The notes below the pieces were generated by a model. It was not told the origin of the DNA, searched no databases, and saw only the letters and a program-made list of their open reading frames with translations. From Nematostella vectensis (taxonomy: Eukaryota; Cnidaria; Anthozoa; Actiniaria; Edwardsiidae): a stretch of DNA of 64,000 nucleotides. Below, in pieces: positions 42,863 to 54,731 of this stretch. A program made the translations under genes and the position numbers. The stretch is from NCBI RefSeq assembly GCF_932526225.1, contig NC_064042.1, positions 665,001 to 729,000 on the forward strand, written 5' to 3'. The stretch's first letter is position 1. Every line of letters begins with the position of its first letter.

Positions 42863-43405
42863 AACACCGTTTCCAGCCATCGCAATGCTTTGTTTTAATT
42901 AAACAGTCGGATTCCCCTAGTCACTGCCAGTTTTAAGTTGGTTGTTCATAACCTGCCGAATTGGCCTCGCGACCATAGCTGGGCCTCGGCAAGTCCGGGC
43001 CGGGTCCACTGGCTTCAAGTCTCAGCCCGACAGACCCAACCCTTAGAGCCAATCCTTTTCCCGAAGTTACGGATCTATTTTGCCGACTTCCCTTACCTAC
43101 ATTGTTCTATCAACCAGAGGCTGCTCACCTTGGAGACCTGCTGCGGTTATGAGTGTAACGATATCCGGTTTATACAACTTCCGGTGACGTCACACACCAC
43201 GTGCGTAGACACGCTTGTACGAGTTTCGTAGACTTGTAGTTGTTGTTCTTTGAGATAAAGACTAAAGTCGTCTCATATGTCTCGGTGTTCTTTCTCCGTT
43301 CTTCATCGTTCCTTCAGCTAAGAAACGATACAATGAGTACGACCGGACACAAACATCAATGTCCTCCTCGAATTTTCAAGGGCCGTCGAGAGCGCCCGGT
43401 TCGGA
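42863..43405 (-). pseudogene. 28S rRNA gene fragment, interrupted
   Basis: The minus strand matches the conserved large-subunit rRNA core: the complement of TTTGTTTTAATTAAACAGTC, of CCGAAGTTACGGATCTATTT and of TTCAAGGGCCGTCGAGAGCG is all there, in 28S order. It is split at 43154-43332 by an insertion and followed by a short 28S piece in the opposite orientation. It is a partial, rearranged copy, not a functional rRNA gene. Confidence 0.88.
43154..43332. mobile_element. Solo-LTR-like insertion in the 28S fragment
   Basis: 179 bp starting TGTAACGATATCCGG and ending AACGATACA, that is TG...CA, flanked by the 5-bp duplication ATGAG (43149-43153 and 43333-43337). The 28S sequence resumes exactly after it. 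Length, ends and 5-bp duplication fit a small solo LTR; TGTAACGA starts are common in Ty3-type LTRs. No internal retroelement is present. Confidence 0.72.
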
Positions 43406-43417
43406 CGAAATTTCTAA

Positions 43418-43446
43418 ATTTCTGCCCAGTGCTCTGAAAGTCAGAA
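43418..43446 (+). pseudogene. 28S rRNA fragment in opposite orientation
   Basis: TTTCTGCCCAGTGCTCTGAA on the + strand is the conserved 28S sequence that follows the GGTGTTGACGC region on the rRNA sense strand. It is inverted relative to the preceding fragment, so the locus is a rearranged piece. Confidence 0.65.
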
Positions 43447-44478
43447 ATAACTAAACTTAACTGGTAGTGAGGGACTTGAAGTAGGGGGGGGGGGGGGGAT
43501 GGAGGTTTCTGTTTTATTGGTTAAAATATTTTTTACGATGTTAAATCGGACCGTCGATGTGGCTCAGGAGATGCACTGATTGCGCTAATTGTAACGTAAT
43601 GATTGCCTCGATAAACGGTTAGAGGCTCGAGCCATATCGGGCATTCGGGCATATCATTAGAATTCCCCTATTCTTGTCCAAAATTGAAAAAGTGCAAAAG
43701 TGCAGATTTTGATTTTCAATTGTTTTTACGGTACAATCTGACGTCAGGATTTTTTTTTTTTTTTTTTACAAAAATCTGTTATATAGTTTTGTCATACCAT
43801 GGCCAAAAACGTTTTCGGCAGTGCAAGGCCCTTGGCAGACCGTATACCAAATAAGCTTTTTAAAATTACCGCGAGCAGACTGCTTGGGTTTCACAAAAGA
43901 AACCGAAACAAAGGGAAACATCATATCTTGTTGACTAGAGGTGATAAAACAGAAGCTCCACTTCAATGACATACACTTATTTAGTTGTCAGCGCAGTTAC
44001 TGTCGAAAAACGACAGTACTGAGGAAAATCATTCTCGCGAAAACCCAGAGTCGCAAATCGGCAAGTAAAGAGCTATAAGAAAGTGAAAAAAGCTTTGCTA
44101 GCATTTTATCATTATAAACATTTCTTTTACTTTAACTAACAACTTGAATTGATTGGACCATCGAAGATCGCTAGTCGCTATAAACACGCATGCGCACCCA
44201 AACCCACATGGAAGACATTTCTGACAAACCTAGTGTGTTTACAGTCGTTTGACGAAGCGTTGTTGTCAACCGGCTTCGCGACTACTACAAGCCCGCATGT
44301 AAGCACTGAACCACCAAGCCCATAAAAACTCTTTGGCTTTGCTAGCGCATGAGCCATGAGTTAAAGAGGAAAGCCATACAGCAAGACAATATTTATCCAA
44401 GAATCGATTATTCGAGAATGATTGTCATCGTTTCATGCCAATAACAAATATTTATAAGGTTATTTGTTTCAAACACAG
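43447..44478. other. Spacer with a possible tRNA-derived SINE head
   Basis: A run of 13 G (43486-43498) and a T-run (43750-43768). At about 43560-43640, ATGTGGCTCAGGAGATG contains a perfect pol III A-box (TGGCTCAGGAG), followed about 60 bp later by only a poor B-box (GCTCGAGCC). It could be an old SINE head, low confidence. Otherwise nothing is seen. Confidence 0.3.
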
Positions 44479-44748
44479 ATCGTCCAACAGTAGCCATCAT
44501 CAGACTTGGAGTCCCAAAAGAGAATGAAATTGTATTTTTACTGTGCCACAGTCAACAGCAGGCCTGCTGTTAAATCATACGTTTGGTTTAAAGACGGCGA
44601 TCGCTTTTATGCGTTAGCACACCCCAGAGCGAGCATAGAACGTAGCGGACAAGACTTGGTGTTTGCGCCTGTGAGGCGAGCCGATCAAGGCAACTATACA
44701 TGCGCAGCGGTATGGGAACTTCGCCACCTGTTCAGCTGATCCTTAATT
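44479..44748 (+). pseudogene. Ig-like exon with two compensating frame breaks
   Basis: Bounded by AAACACAG and T|GTGAGT, both phase 1. It encodes an Ig domain in three pieces: RPTVAIIRLGVPKENEIV in one frame, then CATVNSRPAVKSYVWFKDG through ADQGNYTCAA in another, then GTSPPVQLILN in a frame compatible with the donor. The breaks sit at homopolymers (TTTTT 44535-44539, GGG 44714-44716) and cancel in length. This is either a decaying exon or two sequencing errors. Which gene it belongs to is not known. Confidence 0.6.
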
Positions 44749-44799
44749 GTGAGTTTTTATAGAACGGCTATGCTAATCTATTTACATTATACACCCAAA

Positions 44800-47350
44800 C
44801 TAAACCCATCACACCCCTCCCCCCCAAAAAAAAAAATAAAAAAAAACCACAACACAACATACCAAAAACAGAACACAACAACAAACCAAACACAACACCA
44901 GGACAAACCAAACACAACACCATGACAAACCAAACACAACACCACGACGAACCACAACACCACGACGAACCAACACCCAACACAACGACAAACTAAATAC
45001 AACACCACGACAAACCAACACACAACAACACGAAAAACCAAACACGACACCTCGACAAACCAAACACAACACCACGAAAAGCCAAACACGACACTACGAC
45101 AAACCATAACACAACACCACAACAAACCATGACACAACACCACGACAAACCAAAACACAACACCAGGACAAACCAAACACACAACACCGCGACAAACCAA
45201 ACACAACACCAGGACAAACAAAACATAACGCCATGACAAACCAAACACGACACCACGACAAACCAAACCAAACACCACGACAAACTAAACATGACACCAG
45301 GACCAACCATAACACAACACCACGACAAACCAAACCCAACACCACGACAAATCAAACACAACACCACGACAAACCACAACACAACACCACGACAAACCAA
45401 CACCCAACACCACGACAAACCACAACACAACACCACGACAAATTAAATACAACACCACGACAAACCAACACACAACACCACGAAAAGCCAAACACGACAC
45501 CACGACAAACCATAACACAACACCACAACAAACCATGGCATAACATCACGACAAACCAAAACACAACACCAGGACAAACCAAGCACAACACCATGACAAA
45601 CCAAACACACAACACCGCGACAAACCAAACACAACACCATGACAAACCAAACAAAACACCATGACAAACCAAACACGACACCACGACAAACCAAACCAAA
45701 CACCACGACAAACTAAACATGACACCACGACAAACCATAACACAACACCACGACAAACCAAACCCAACACCACGAAAAGCCAAACACGACACCACGACAA
45801 ACCATAACACAACACCACGACAAACCTTGACACAACACCACGACAAACCAAACAAAACACCACGTCAAACCATATGACACAACACCACAACAAACCATGG
45901 CACAACACCACGACAAACCACAACACAACACCAGGACAAACCAAAACACAACACCGCGACAAACCAAACACAACACCACAACAAACCATGGCACAACACC
46001 ACGACAAACCACAACACAACACCAGGACAAACCAAAACACAACACCATGACAAACCATGGCACAACAACACGACAAACCAAAACACACAACACCGCGACA
46101 AACCAAACACAACACCAGGACAAACAAAACAAAACGCCATGACAAACCAAACACGACACCACGACAAACCAAACCAAACACCACGACAAACTAAACATGA
46201 CACCAGGACCAACCATAACACAACACCACGACAAACCAAACCCAACACCACGACAAATCAAACACAACACCACGACAAACCACAACACAACACCACGACA
46301 AACCAACACCCAACACCACGACAAACCACAACACAACACCACGACAAATTAAATACAACACCACGACAAACCAACACACAACACCACGAAAAGCCAAACA
46401 CGACACCACGACAAACCATAACACAACACCACAACAAACCATGGCATAACATCACGACAAACCAAAACACAACACCAGGACAAACCAAGCACAACACCAT
46501 GACAAACCAAACACACAACACCGCGACAAACCAAACACAACACCATGACAAACCAAACAAAACACCATGACAAACCAAACACGACACCACGACAAACCAA
46601 ACCAAACACCACGACAAACTAAACATGACACCACGACAAACCATAACACAACACCACGACAAACCAAACCCAACACCACGAAAAGCCAAACACGACACCA
46701 CGACAAACCATAACACAACACCACGACAAACCTTGACACAACACCACGACAAACCAAACAAAACACCACGTCAAACCATATGACACAACACCACAACAAA
46801 CCATGGCACAACACCACGACAAACCACAACACAACACCAGGACAAACCAAAACACAACACCGCGACAAACCAAACACAACACCACAACAAACCATGGCAC
46901 AACACCACGACAAACCACAACACAACACCAGGACAAACCAAAACACAACACCATGACAAACCATGGCACAACAACACGACAAACCAAAACACACAACACC
47001 GCGACAAACCAAACACAACACCAGGACAAACAAAACAAAACGCCATGACAAACCAAACACGACACCACGACAAACCAAACCAAACACCACGACAAACTAA
47101 ACATGACACCATGACAAACCAAACAAAACACCATGACAAACCAAACACGACACCACGACAAACCATAACACAACGTTACGACAAACCTTGACACAACACC
47201 ACGACAAACCAAACAAAACACCACGACAAACCATATGACACAACACCACAACAAACCATGGCACAACACCACGACAAACCAAGCACATCACCACGACAAA
47301 CCAAACACAACACCACGTCAAACCAAACACAAAAACAAGCACACAGCCAT
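44800..47350. repeat. 22-bp minisatellite with 906-bp higher-order repeat
   Basis: More than 100 copies of a 21-23-bp unit, CCACGACAAACCAAACACAA plus CA, with variants GGACAAACC and ATGACAAACC. Blocks 45233-46138 and 46139-47044 are almost identical and a third copy starts at 47045. Open frames on both strands (Thr/His/Asn-rich and Cys/Val/Trp-rich) are by-products. Confidence 0.95.
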
Positions 47351-47436
47351 ACGATGGCACTCCACAAGATACAAAACCAAGAAAAATTATGAGGGATCAA
47401 CATTCGATATTTAGTGTTTTATTCATCTCAATTTAG

Positions 47437-47675
47437 ATCAGCCCGAGCAAACCAGTCTCAAGGTAGAATTCGCCGCTTCAATTTGACATGTAACACACTG
47501 GCTGAGTCTGCACCACAGGGATACCGTATCTACAGGGATGGATCTCTGCTCGTCACCAGCCCTTTATCTACTCACTTGGTTTGGCTGACGTCACTTGGTC
47601 ACGTGGTGTATGAGTGTGTACCCAACAGCACGCTTGGTGTTGGAGTGACTGCAACAACTCTTATCACAGTCAAAG
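47437..47675 (+). CDS. Ig-like exon
   Basis: Acceptor ATTTAG, donor AAAG|GTAAAT in phase 1. It reads RFNLTCNTLAESAPQGYRIY, RDGSLLVTSPLS and HVVYECVPNSTLGVGVTAT, an Ig-like fold with both cysteines. The entry phase that keeps it open (phase 2) differs from the phase-1 exit of the Ig-like exon at 44479-44748, so the two either are not adjacent exons or the gene is damaged. It exits in the same phase in which the recombinase exon at 48080 enters. Confidence 0.5.
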
Positions 47676-48079
47676 GTAAATTGCATAGTTATATTGTGTA
47701 ATTCCAGAAAAAAAAATCCGACATCAGGTATAAATCCCAGCACCATGAAATAGGCCTCTGGCTTTTTGATGAATATTTTTCTAGTTAAACACACTAGTAG
47801 GTATATTTGTGTAACCAAAAATGCTGTCTGGTCTGGTTGTTTGCCGACTTTCAAATCCGGCACTGATTCTGATAGGATATAAACTGAATAGTTATAACTG
47901 GATAGTACCTAATAGTAGGTCAACCAATCAGAATGCACTATTGATGATAGATCACTTGTCATTAGACATTGTGTACACACTTTAATTGTCTTTGTCTTTT
48001 GTTTAATTAAAAGCTCTATTACAAGCATGATCGCATGGGTCTAGGACATAAATTCTGTTCTCATATCATGATAGGCAAG

Positions 48080-50523
48080 ACCTCGCATTCCCGGATGTGG
48101 ATACAGTGTCACAGGTAAGTAGGCCACTTCATCGAGGTCACGTGAGACTTCAGGCATCAGAATATAAAATTTACTGCACCTGTAAAATAATCACTACATA
48201 TTGCAGCACAATGTCAAAACGCCCAAGAATTCAGTAGTGTCTCTAATTATTTATGCTAAGTATAGCATCTGCAAATTGCATTATCAACTGGTCTATTGTA
48301 GCCTCTTCCCCAGGCACCTTTTCGCTGCGCGGCTTCTCGTTATTGACCTCACGTCTGATTTTCCGCTTGCAAAAGGAGTTTAAGCGGGTGTCAGCGTCAT
48401 TTTAAGAATAAAATAATAGGGCCTAGGCATCCCTGAAAATATGCTGACATATAGAGATCTATCTACCTGGGGACGAGGCTAGGTCTATCTACATGGGGAC
48501 GAGGCTAGGTCTATCTACATGGGGACGAGGCTAGGTCTATCTACATTGGGACGCGGCATTTCTACATTGGCGGCGGCATGTTTTGAATTTTTGGAACCGA
48601 CACGACGCGAGCGAACGTAAAACTGAGCTAAACATTTCTCGTTGCAGACGGACAGGAAGCTTGCATCGTCTACCCTAGGTGAGCATGTTCAATTCATCTG
48701 CTTTTTAACAACTGCGGTCGGTCTAGAATGCTAAATTCACATTTTGCAAAACTTAGTAGTAATAAGTATGCTTAAGTAAGTATCGCCGGATAGAGTAATC
48801 TGATATTTGATCGCGCTATTGTGTAACTGGACAATTACGGATTTCGAAGAGAGTTGTATGCAAGACGACTGATACCGAATATATCTGTTTTTACCCTTGT
48901 GTCGTGGTGTGTGATTCGGTGGAAAGTCCCGGGTTTAACATTTGGAAAGAGCGCTCATGTCAGGGTTAACATGGTTGCTACTGATGTTTATATTGTAACG
49001 GTTGTTATTTAATGTCGGGGATTTACACTCGCTTAATAGATGTTGGACTGTGTTAATGATATGTTACAACATACGCCATTATTATATCATTCTTTACTTC
49101 AGCCAATCACGCTGCCTCCTTGATCTACCCAGCAAAATTCTTGAACCGAGAACACGCCGTCACCCTCTACAGGGATGTCAAAGTCGTTTCGCAGCTGAGG
49201 GGTGCCTGCAATGCGTTTCAGAGGCAGGCCCGCGCTGCGCAGCCCACGCAAGAGGACCTTGTCAATGCAAATAAGTGGTTGCCATGGTATGCTGCAATGA
49301 TAAATCCAATAAGTAGTTCGAATAACTAGTTCGAATCCGGCTCTGGGTTCAGTTCTGGACTGGAGGTTGGGGTTGAAAGAGGATAGAACTTGTTTCGCCT
49401 GCATTTCCACTCTTTAACAGTCTCCTAACACTTCACTTACAATTTATAGGGAGGGGATACCTGTGTGCTATTCGTAGAAGTAGGGAACAGTTACCTCTCT
49501 CAGAACCCAGAGAACTTGAAACTGGTTACTCACGGTTTCATGTGATTCATTGCAGGGATGAGGTGATTCAGTGCGTGTCTCCTAACACTTCACTTAGAAT
49601 TTAAAGGGGGGATGACTGTGTGCTATTCATAAGAGTAGGCAACGGCTCCCCGTATCACGGCTAGCTATCTCCCAGTCTCACAGAACCCAGAGAACTTGAA
49701 ACTGGTTACTAATGGTTTCATGTGATTCATTGCAGGGATGAGGTGATTCATTGTGTGGACATGCAGACAGAAAGATTTGACATGGCACGCTCACAGGTAA
49801 CGATTTCAACCAGCAGTCCTGATGTGTGAAAGCTGTAATTTGTGGGCATTGCACTGCATTGTTGGAAAGGCCTAGGCATACCGTCTTGGGTCGGCGGTAG
49901 CGGAACTCGACTCACAATTTTGCTAAAAAAAGTTTCCTTTGATTTGTCTAGAGTGCCAAGGCTAGGGAGAGCAGGAATCTACTGTCGATCGCGCTTTTTG
50001 TATTGATACCTCCTTCCAGAGGACAAGAGATCCGGACACTGCGAATTGCCCCGTCCGGTGACAGAGAACACGTCCAGGGACTGAATTCATTAGTCTTGAA
50101 TTCAGATGGCACCCTCATGTTCAGATTCGAGGATTACAAAACATATGGCTCTCATGGGGTTGATGTCACAAATTTGCCAGTAAGTCTTCCATTTGTGATT
50201 TATCCTTTATTTTGACATGTGCTTGTAGATTGCGTGACAATATGGGAAAACACGATTATTTGTTTAAACTATAATAAAGTAACCATTTAATCTTCTTCTT
50301 ATCACAAATGGAATTTTATGTGTGCTACTACTGTTTTCACATATTTTCTACTTAAATACTCTGTGTAGACTCCGTGACGTGATCATATTAGCTGACTCTC
50401 TTTTTTTTTCACTTTCAGGAAGATCACAGATTGAACGTCATCATAAGGGAATATCTGGACAAATACAGAGATATTCTTCTCGACGCCGCTGACGATGGCA
50501 CAACCAACAATTTTCTTCTCCTG
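48080..50523 (+). CDS. Tyrosine-recombinase-like gene (Crypton type?), 5' and 3' incomplete
   Basis: Six exons chain in frame: 48080-48114, 48648-48678, 49103-49286, 49736-49796, 49952-50179, 50419-50523. The first part (TLANHAASLIYPAKFLNRE, VVSQLRGACNAFQRQAR, LVNANKWLPWDEVIHCVDMQ) looks like a helical core-binding domain. The second begins a catalytic domain: LFVLIPPSRGQEIRTLRI with the first catalytic arginine, and FEDYKTYGSHGVDVTNLP with the beta-hairpin lysine. REYLDKYRDILLDAADDG follows. The second half (HxxR, H/W, Tyr) is absent, since a telomere-type tract starts 81 bp after the last donor. The family would catalyse DNA strand exchange; multi-exon structure suggests an old or host-adopted copy. 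The first short exon and its link to the Ig-like exon upstream are uncertain. Confidence 0.6.
48461..48556. repeat. 26-bp tandem repeat, about 3.5 copies
   Basis: ATCTACATGGGGACGAGG with CTAGGTCT repeated; lies in an intron of the recombinase-like gene. Confidence 0.85.
49417..49745. repeat. Tandem duplication of an acceptor and exon start
   Basis: A segment of about 160-180 bp (TCCTAACACTTCACTTA, then CAGAGAACTTGAAACTGG, ending ATTCATTGCAGGGATGAGG) is present twice. The second copy supplies the acceptor and first bases of the exon at 49736; the first copy has the same acceptor at about 49555 but no continuing exon. Confidence 0.85.
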
Positions 50524-50604
50524 GTAAGTTATGACTTCAGTTTCCAATTATATTTTTTCAAAGGGCTCACTGATCTTCTTGGAACTAGTGATTGTTGGAT
50601 AGAA

Positions 50605-50694
50605 CCCTAACCCTAACCCTAACCCTAACCCTAACCCTAACCCTAACCCTAACCCTAACCCTAACCCTAACCCTAACCCTAACCCTAACCCTAA
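50605..50694 (-). repeat. Perfect interstitial telomeric tract (CCCTAA)15
   Basis: Fifteen uninterrupted CCCTAA units. The G-rich TTAGGG strand is the minus strand and points left, the orientation of a left chromosome end whose interior is to the right. Satellite DNA begins at the next bases (CCTTTCATGTGG). Confidence 0.97.
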
Positions 50695-51514
50695 CCTTTC
50701 ATGTGGATGTAAGGTTGAAATGTCAAAACCTTCATTAACCCGTGAACTACGCTTTAGCGTATTACACTTTGTTGTGATCTGATTCTATTGTTCTTTTTTG
50801 TGTTTTACTAACTATTACCGTTTAACTATCACACTTTGTTTCAAGGTTAATGAAAACCACTCTAATTACTTACAGTAATCCTTTTTTAATATTATTATTT
50901 ACTTGTATAATTTAGATGAGCAATACATATTTTTTCTTGGCCTTGTAGAGCTCATCTCGTTCCTCATAAATAACAAACAAAATGAAGTTTGTTCTTATTT
51001 GGTGCAAAAGAATCTACATTAGTTTTCTAATCAGATAATTGTTTTTTTCAACACTCACCTGTTATTTCAACAGCTCTTACTTGAGTTTGCTTGTCTCAGA
51101 AATAGACCTTGCTTAATAAACAAATATATCTTACAAACTTATTTAATAATAGGTAACAACTGCAATATTGTATGAAGAGAGTGCCCCTCCCTTCCCCCTG
51201 CTATTGTTGAAATTATGCTCAATAAACTTTTACCTCTTCCCTCTCCACCAGTTAAGCATTCTATGTATGCTTCCCTGTACAAAATGCACCCCTTCAAATA
51301 GAACATTAAAGTTCACATACTTGTTTACTTCCTCAAACTCTTTGCTTTGTGTTTTTTGTTAACTTCCTAGGAACAAATTGAATACATATAATCAATAAAT
51401 CTAGCAAGCTTATTTTGCAAACTCACTTTTTTTTATTATTTTTGCGCAAAACCTATCAGGATTAGGGGGGTCCAGCACAAAGAAACAAAAACGAACTAAA
51501 AAAAAAAGGCCCAT

Positions 51515-51760
51515 TGGCCTGGGATCGAACCCGGTCTGAAGAACAAAACGGAAACCACACATACGGATTACCCAATCGGTATGGCAGCACAAGGCTTTTA
51601 CGGAAGGCTGTAAAGAACCCGAAGGCCCCAAGCACCGATATTTCCGAGCGAATATGCTGTACAACACTCTTGCAAGGTTATCCCAACCCGCGCATTAATG
51701 GGGAGGACAATAACCAGGATCCCAGGCCTGTAATACGGTTACGCCACGCACAGCTCGCCG
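51515..51760 (-). other. Pol III promoter-like / tRNA-like core of the satellite unit
   Basis: On the minus strand, TGGCGTAACCG (51736-51746) fits the A-box consensus TRGYNNARNNG, and GTTCGATCC (51522-51530) fits the B-box GWTCRANNC, inside ACCGGGTTCGATCCCAGG. A run of T follows the B-box on that strand (51498-51507), as a pol III terminator would. The A-to-B distance (about 205 bp) is longer than usual for a tRNA or SINE, so one box may be chance. Repeated in every unit. Confidence 0.4.
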
Positions 51761-54731
51761 AGATTGTGGATGACAAAAAATAGAGGTCTATTTGGGCGTC
51801 TTGGGTCCCTTGGGGACTCGCCATGCGCACGGGCGCATCTCTTTTATTGTGTACATGACATCAAATTAGCGAAGAAAAAAGACGCTGTTTTGGTATCATG
51901 TGAAAAGCATAAAATAAATAGAAATAAAGACGTAAGGGGGGAGAATATTGACATATTCATATTAGAATATTGACAAAATCCGCAATATTGTCTACGCTGA
52001 CTAAGTAAAGCTGTATTTTACTTTAAAGGGGCAGCAGCATAGTACTGCGCATGTCTGGAGTCAGTGTTTATTGTAGGCGTTTAAGTGTCTACAAACAGTT
52101 GAACTTTTTAAAAGCTGTCAATACCTTATTAAATAATATGCAATATTATATTGAAAACTATGTTAATGGACAGTTTGTGGTCATTTTTTTGTTTTGTTTA
52201 AAGTCTCCCACATGTACCAAAAGCTCATAAGTCAGTATTAGAATTTCACTGAAGTTCATTGTGTCAGGACTCTAGAGCTATTGCAAATCTCTAAACCATG
52301 ACACTCCCCTTTTAAAGGAAAGTAAAAAAAAATCAAAATTGTTGGTGGGGGTCTCTGTTGTGTTTGTTTTCTTTTTAGTTTTGTTCTATTATTATTATTA
52401 TTATTTTCTTTATTAGAGGGGGAGGGGAATTCAGCTAAAAATAGCCAAGGGTCAATTCAAGCAACTAGTACAAAAGATGTATTTTTGCAGTCCTTTATTC
52501 AATATATTCAAGGTTATCATGCAATTATGTTGTTTGACTGCATATATATATATTTTTCTTTCATTTCATTACAAGTTCTATATGTGTAAGTGGTGACCAT
52601 AGCTATGATTACTATTATTTAGAATAATTTTTTACCTACTAACAGAAAACAACTTGATTGCAAAACACTTACTGTAGGGCACTCGATATTAGGCATTACT
52701 GTCATGTGGATGTAAGGTTCAAATGTCAAAACCTTCATTAACCCGTGAACTACGCTTTAGCGTATTACACTTTGTTGTGATCTGATTCTATTGTTCTTTT
52801 TTGTGTTTTACTAACTATTACCGTTTAACTATCACACTTTGTTTCAAGGTTAATGAAAACCACTCTAATTACTTACAGTAATCCTTTTTTAATATTATTA
52901 TTTACTTGTATAATTTAGATGAGCAATACATATTTTTTCTTGGCCTTGTAGAGCTCATCCCGTTCCTCATAAATAACAAACAAAATGAAGTTTGTTCTTA
53001 TTTTGGTGCAAAGGAATCTACATTAGTTTTCTAATCAGATAATTGTTTTTTTTAACACTCACCTGTTATTTCAACAGCTCTTACTTGAGTTTGCTTGTCT
53101 CAGAAATAGACCTTGCTTAATAAACAAATATATCTTACAAACTTATTTAATAATAGGTAACAAGTGCAATATTGTATGAAGAGAGTGCCCCTCCCTTCCC
53201 CCTGCTATTGTTGAAATTATGCTCAATAAACTTTTACCTCTTCCCTCTCCACCAGTTAAGCATTCTATGTATGCTTCCCTGTACAAAATGCACCCCTTCA
53301 AATAGAACATTAAAGTTCACATACTTGTTTACTTCCTCAAACTCTTTGCTTTGTGTTTTTTGTTAACTTCCTAGGAACAAATTGAATACATATAATCAAT
53401 AAATCTAACAAGCTTATTTTGCAAACTCACTTTTTTTATTATTTTTGCGCAAAACCTATCAGGATTAGGGGGTCCAGCACAAAGAAAAAAAAAACGATTT
53501 AAAAAAAAAGCCCATTGGCCTGGGATCGAACCCGGTCTGAAGAACAAAACGGAAACCATACATACGGATTACCCAATCGGTATGGCAGCACAAGGCTTTT
53601 ACGGAAGGCTGTAAAGAACCCGAAGGCCCCAAGCACCGATATTTCCGAGCGAATATGCTGTACAACACTCTTGCAAGGTTATCCCAACCCGCGCATTAAT
53701 GGGGAGGACAATAACCAGGATCCCAGGCCTGTAATACGGTTACGCCACGCACAGCTCGCCGAGATTGTGGATGACAAAAACTAGAGGTCTATTTGGGCGT
53801 CTTGGGTCCCTTGGGGACTCGCCATGCGCACGGGCGCATCTCGTTTATTGTGTACATGACATCAAATTAGCGAAGAAAAAAGACGCTGTTTTGGTATCGT
53901 GTGAAAATCATAAAATAAATAGAAATAAAGACGTAAGGGGGGAGAATATTGACATATTCATATTAGAATATTGACAAAATCCGCAATTTTGTCTACGCTG
54001 ACTAAGTAAAGCTGTATTTTACTTTAAAGTTGCAGCAACATAGTACTGCGCATGTCTGGAGTCAGTGATTATTGTAGGCGTTTAAGTGTCAACAAACAGT
54101 TGAACTTTTTAAAAGCTGTGAATACCTTATTAAATAATATGCAATATTATATTGAAAACTATGTTAATGGACAGTTTGTGGTCATTTTTTTGTTTTGTTT
54201 AAAGTCTCCCACATGTACCAAAAGCTCATAAGTCAGTATTAGAATTTCACTGAAGTTCATTGTGTCAGGACTCTAGAGCTATTGCAAATCTCTAAACCAT
54301 GACACTCCCCTTTTAAAGGAAAGTAAAAAAAAATCAAAATTGTTGGTGGGGGTCTCTGTTGTGTTTGTTTTCTTTTTAGTTTTGTTCTATTATTATTATT
54401 ATTTTCTTTATTAGAGGGGGAGGGGAATTCAGCTAAAAATAGCCAAGGGTCAATTCAAGCAACTAGTACAAAAGATGTATTTTTGCAGTCCTTTATTCAA
54501 TATATTCAAGGTTATCATGCAATTCTGTTGTTTGACTGCATATATATATTTTTTTCTTTCATTTCATTACAAGTTCTATATGTGTAAGTGGTGACCATAG
54601 CTATGATTACTATTATTTAGAATAATTTTTTACCTACTAACAGAAAACAACTTGACTGCAAAACACTTACTGTAGGGCACTCGATATTAGGCATTACTTT
54701 CATGTGGATGTAAGGTTCAAATGTCAAAACC

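Noticed and set aside
42938-43231. 97-residue frame resembling widely annotated hypothetical proteins
   Set aside because: It is antisense to conserved 28S rRNA and runs into the LTR-like insertion.
44787-47403. Cys/Val/Trp-rich minus-strand frames that look like membrane proteins
   Set aside because: Antisense of the 22-bp minisatellite.
49315-49345. B-box-like GTTCGAATCC
   Set aside because: No A-box at suitable distance and no cloverleaf; probably chance in an intron.
51514-51783. 89-residue frame conserved in all seven satellite units
   Set aside because: Identity comes from near-identical repeats, not from selection on codons; the WDRTR / GIEPG-like peptides are typical translations of tRNA-like B-box DNA.
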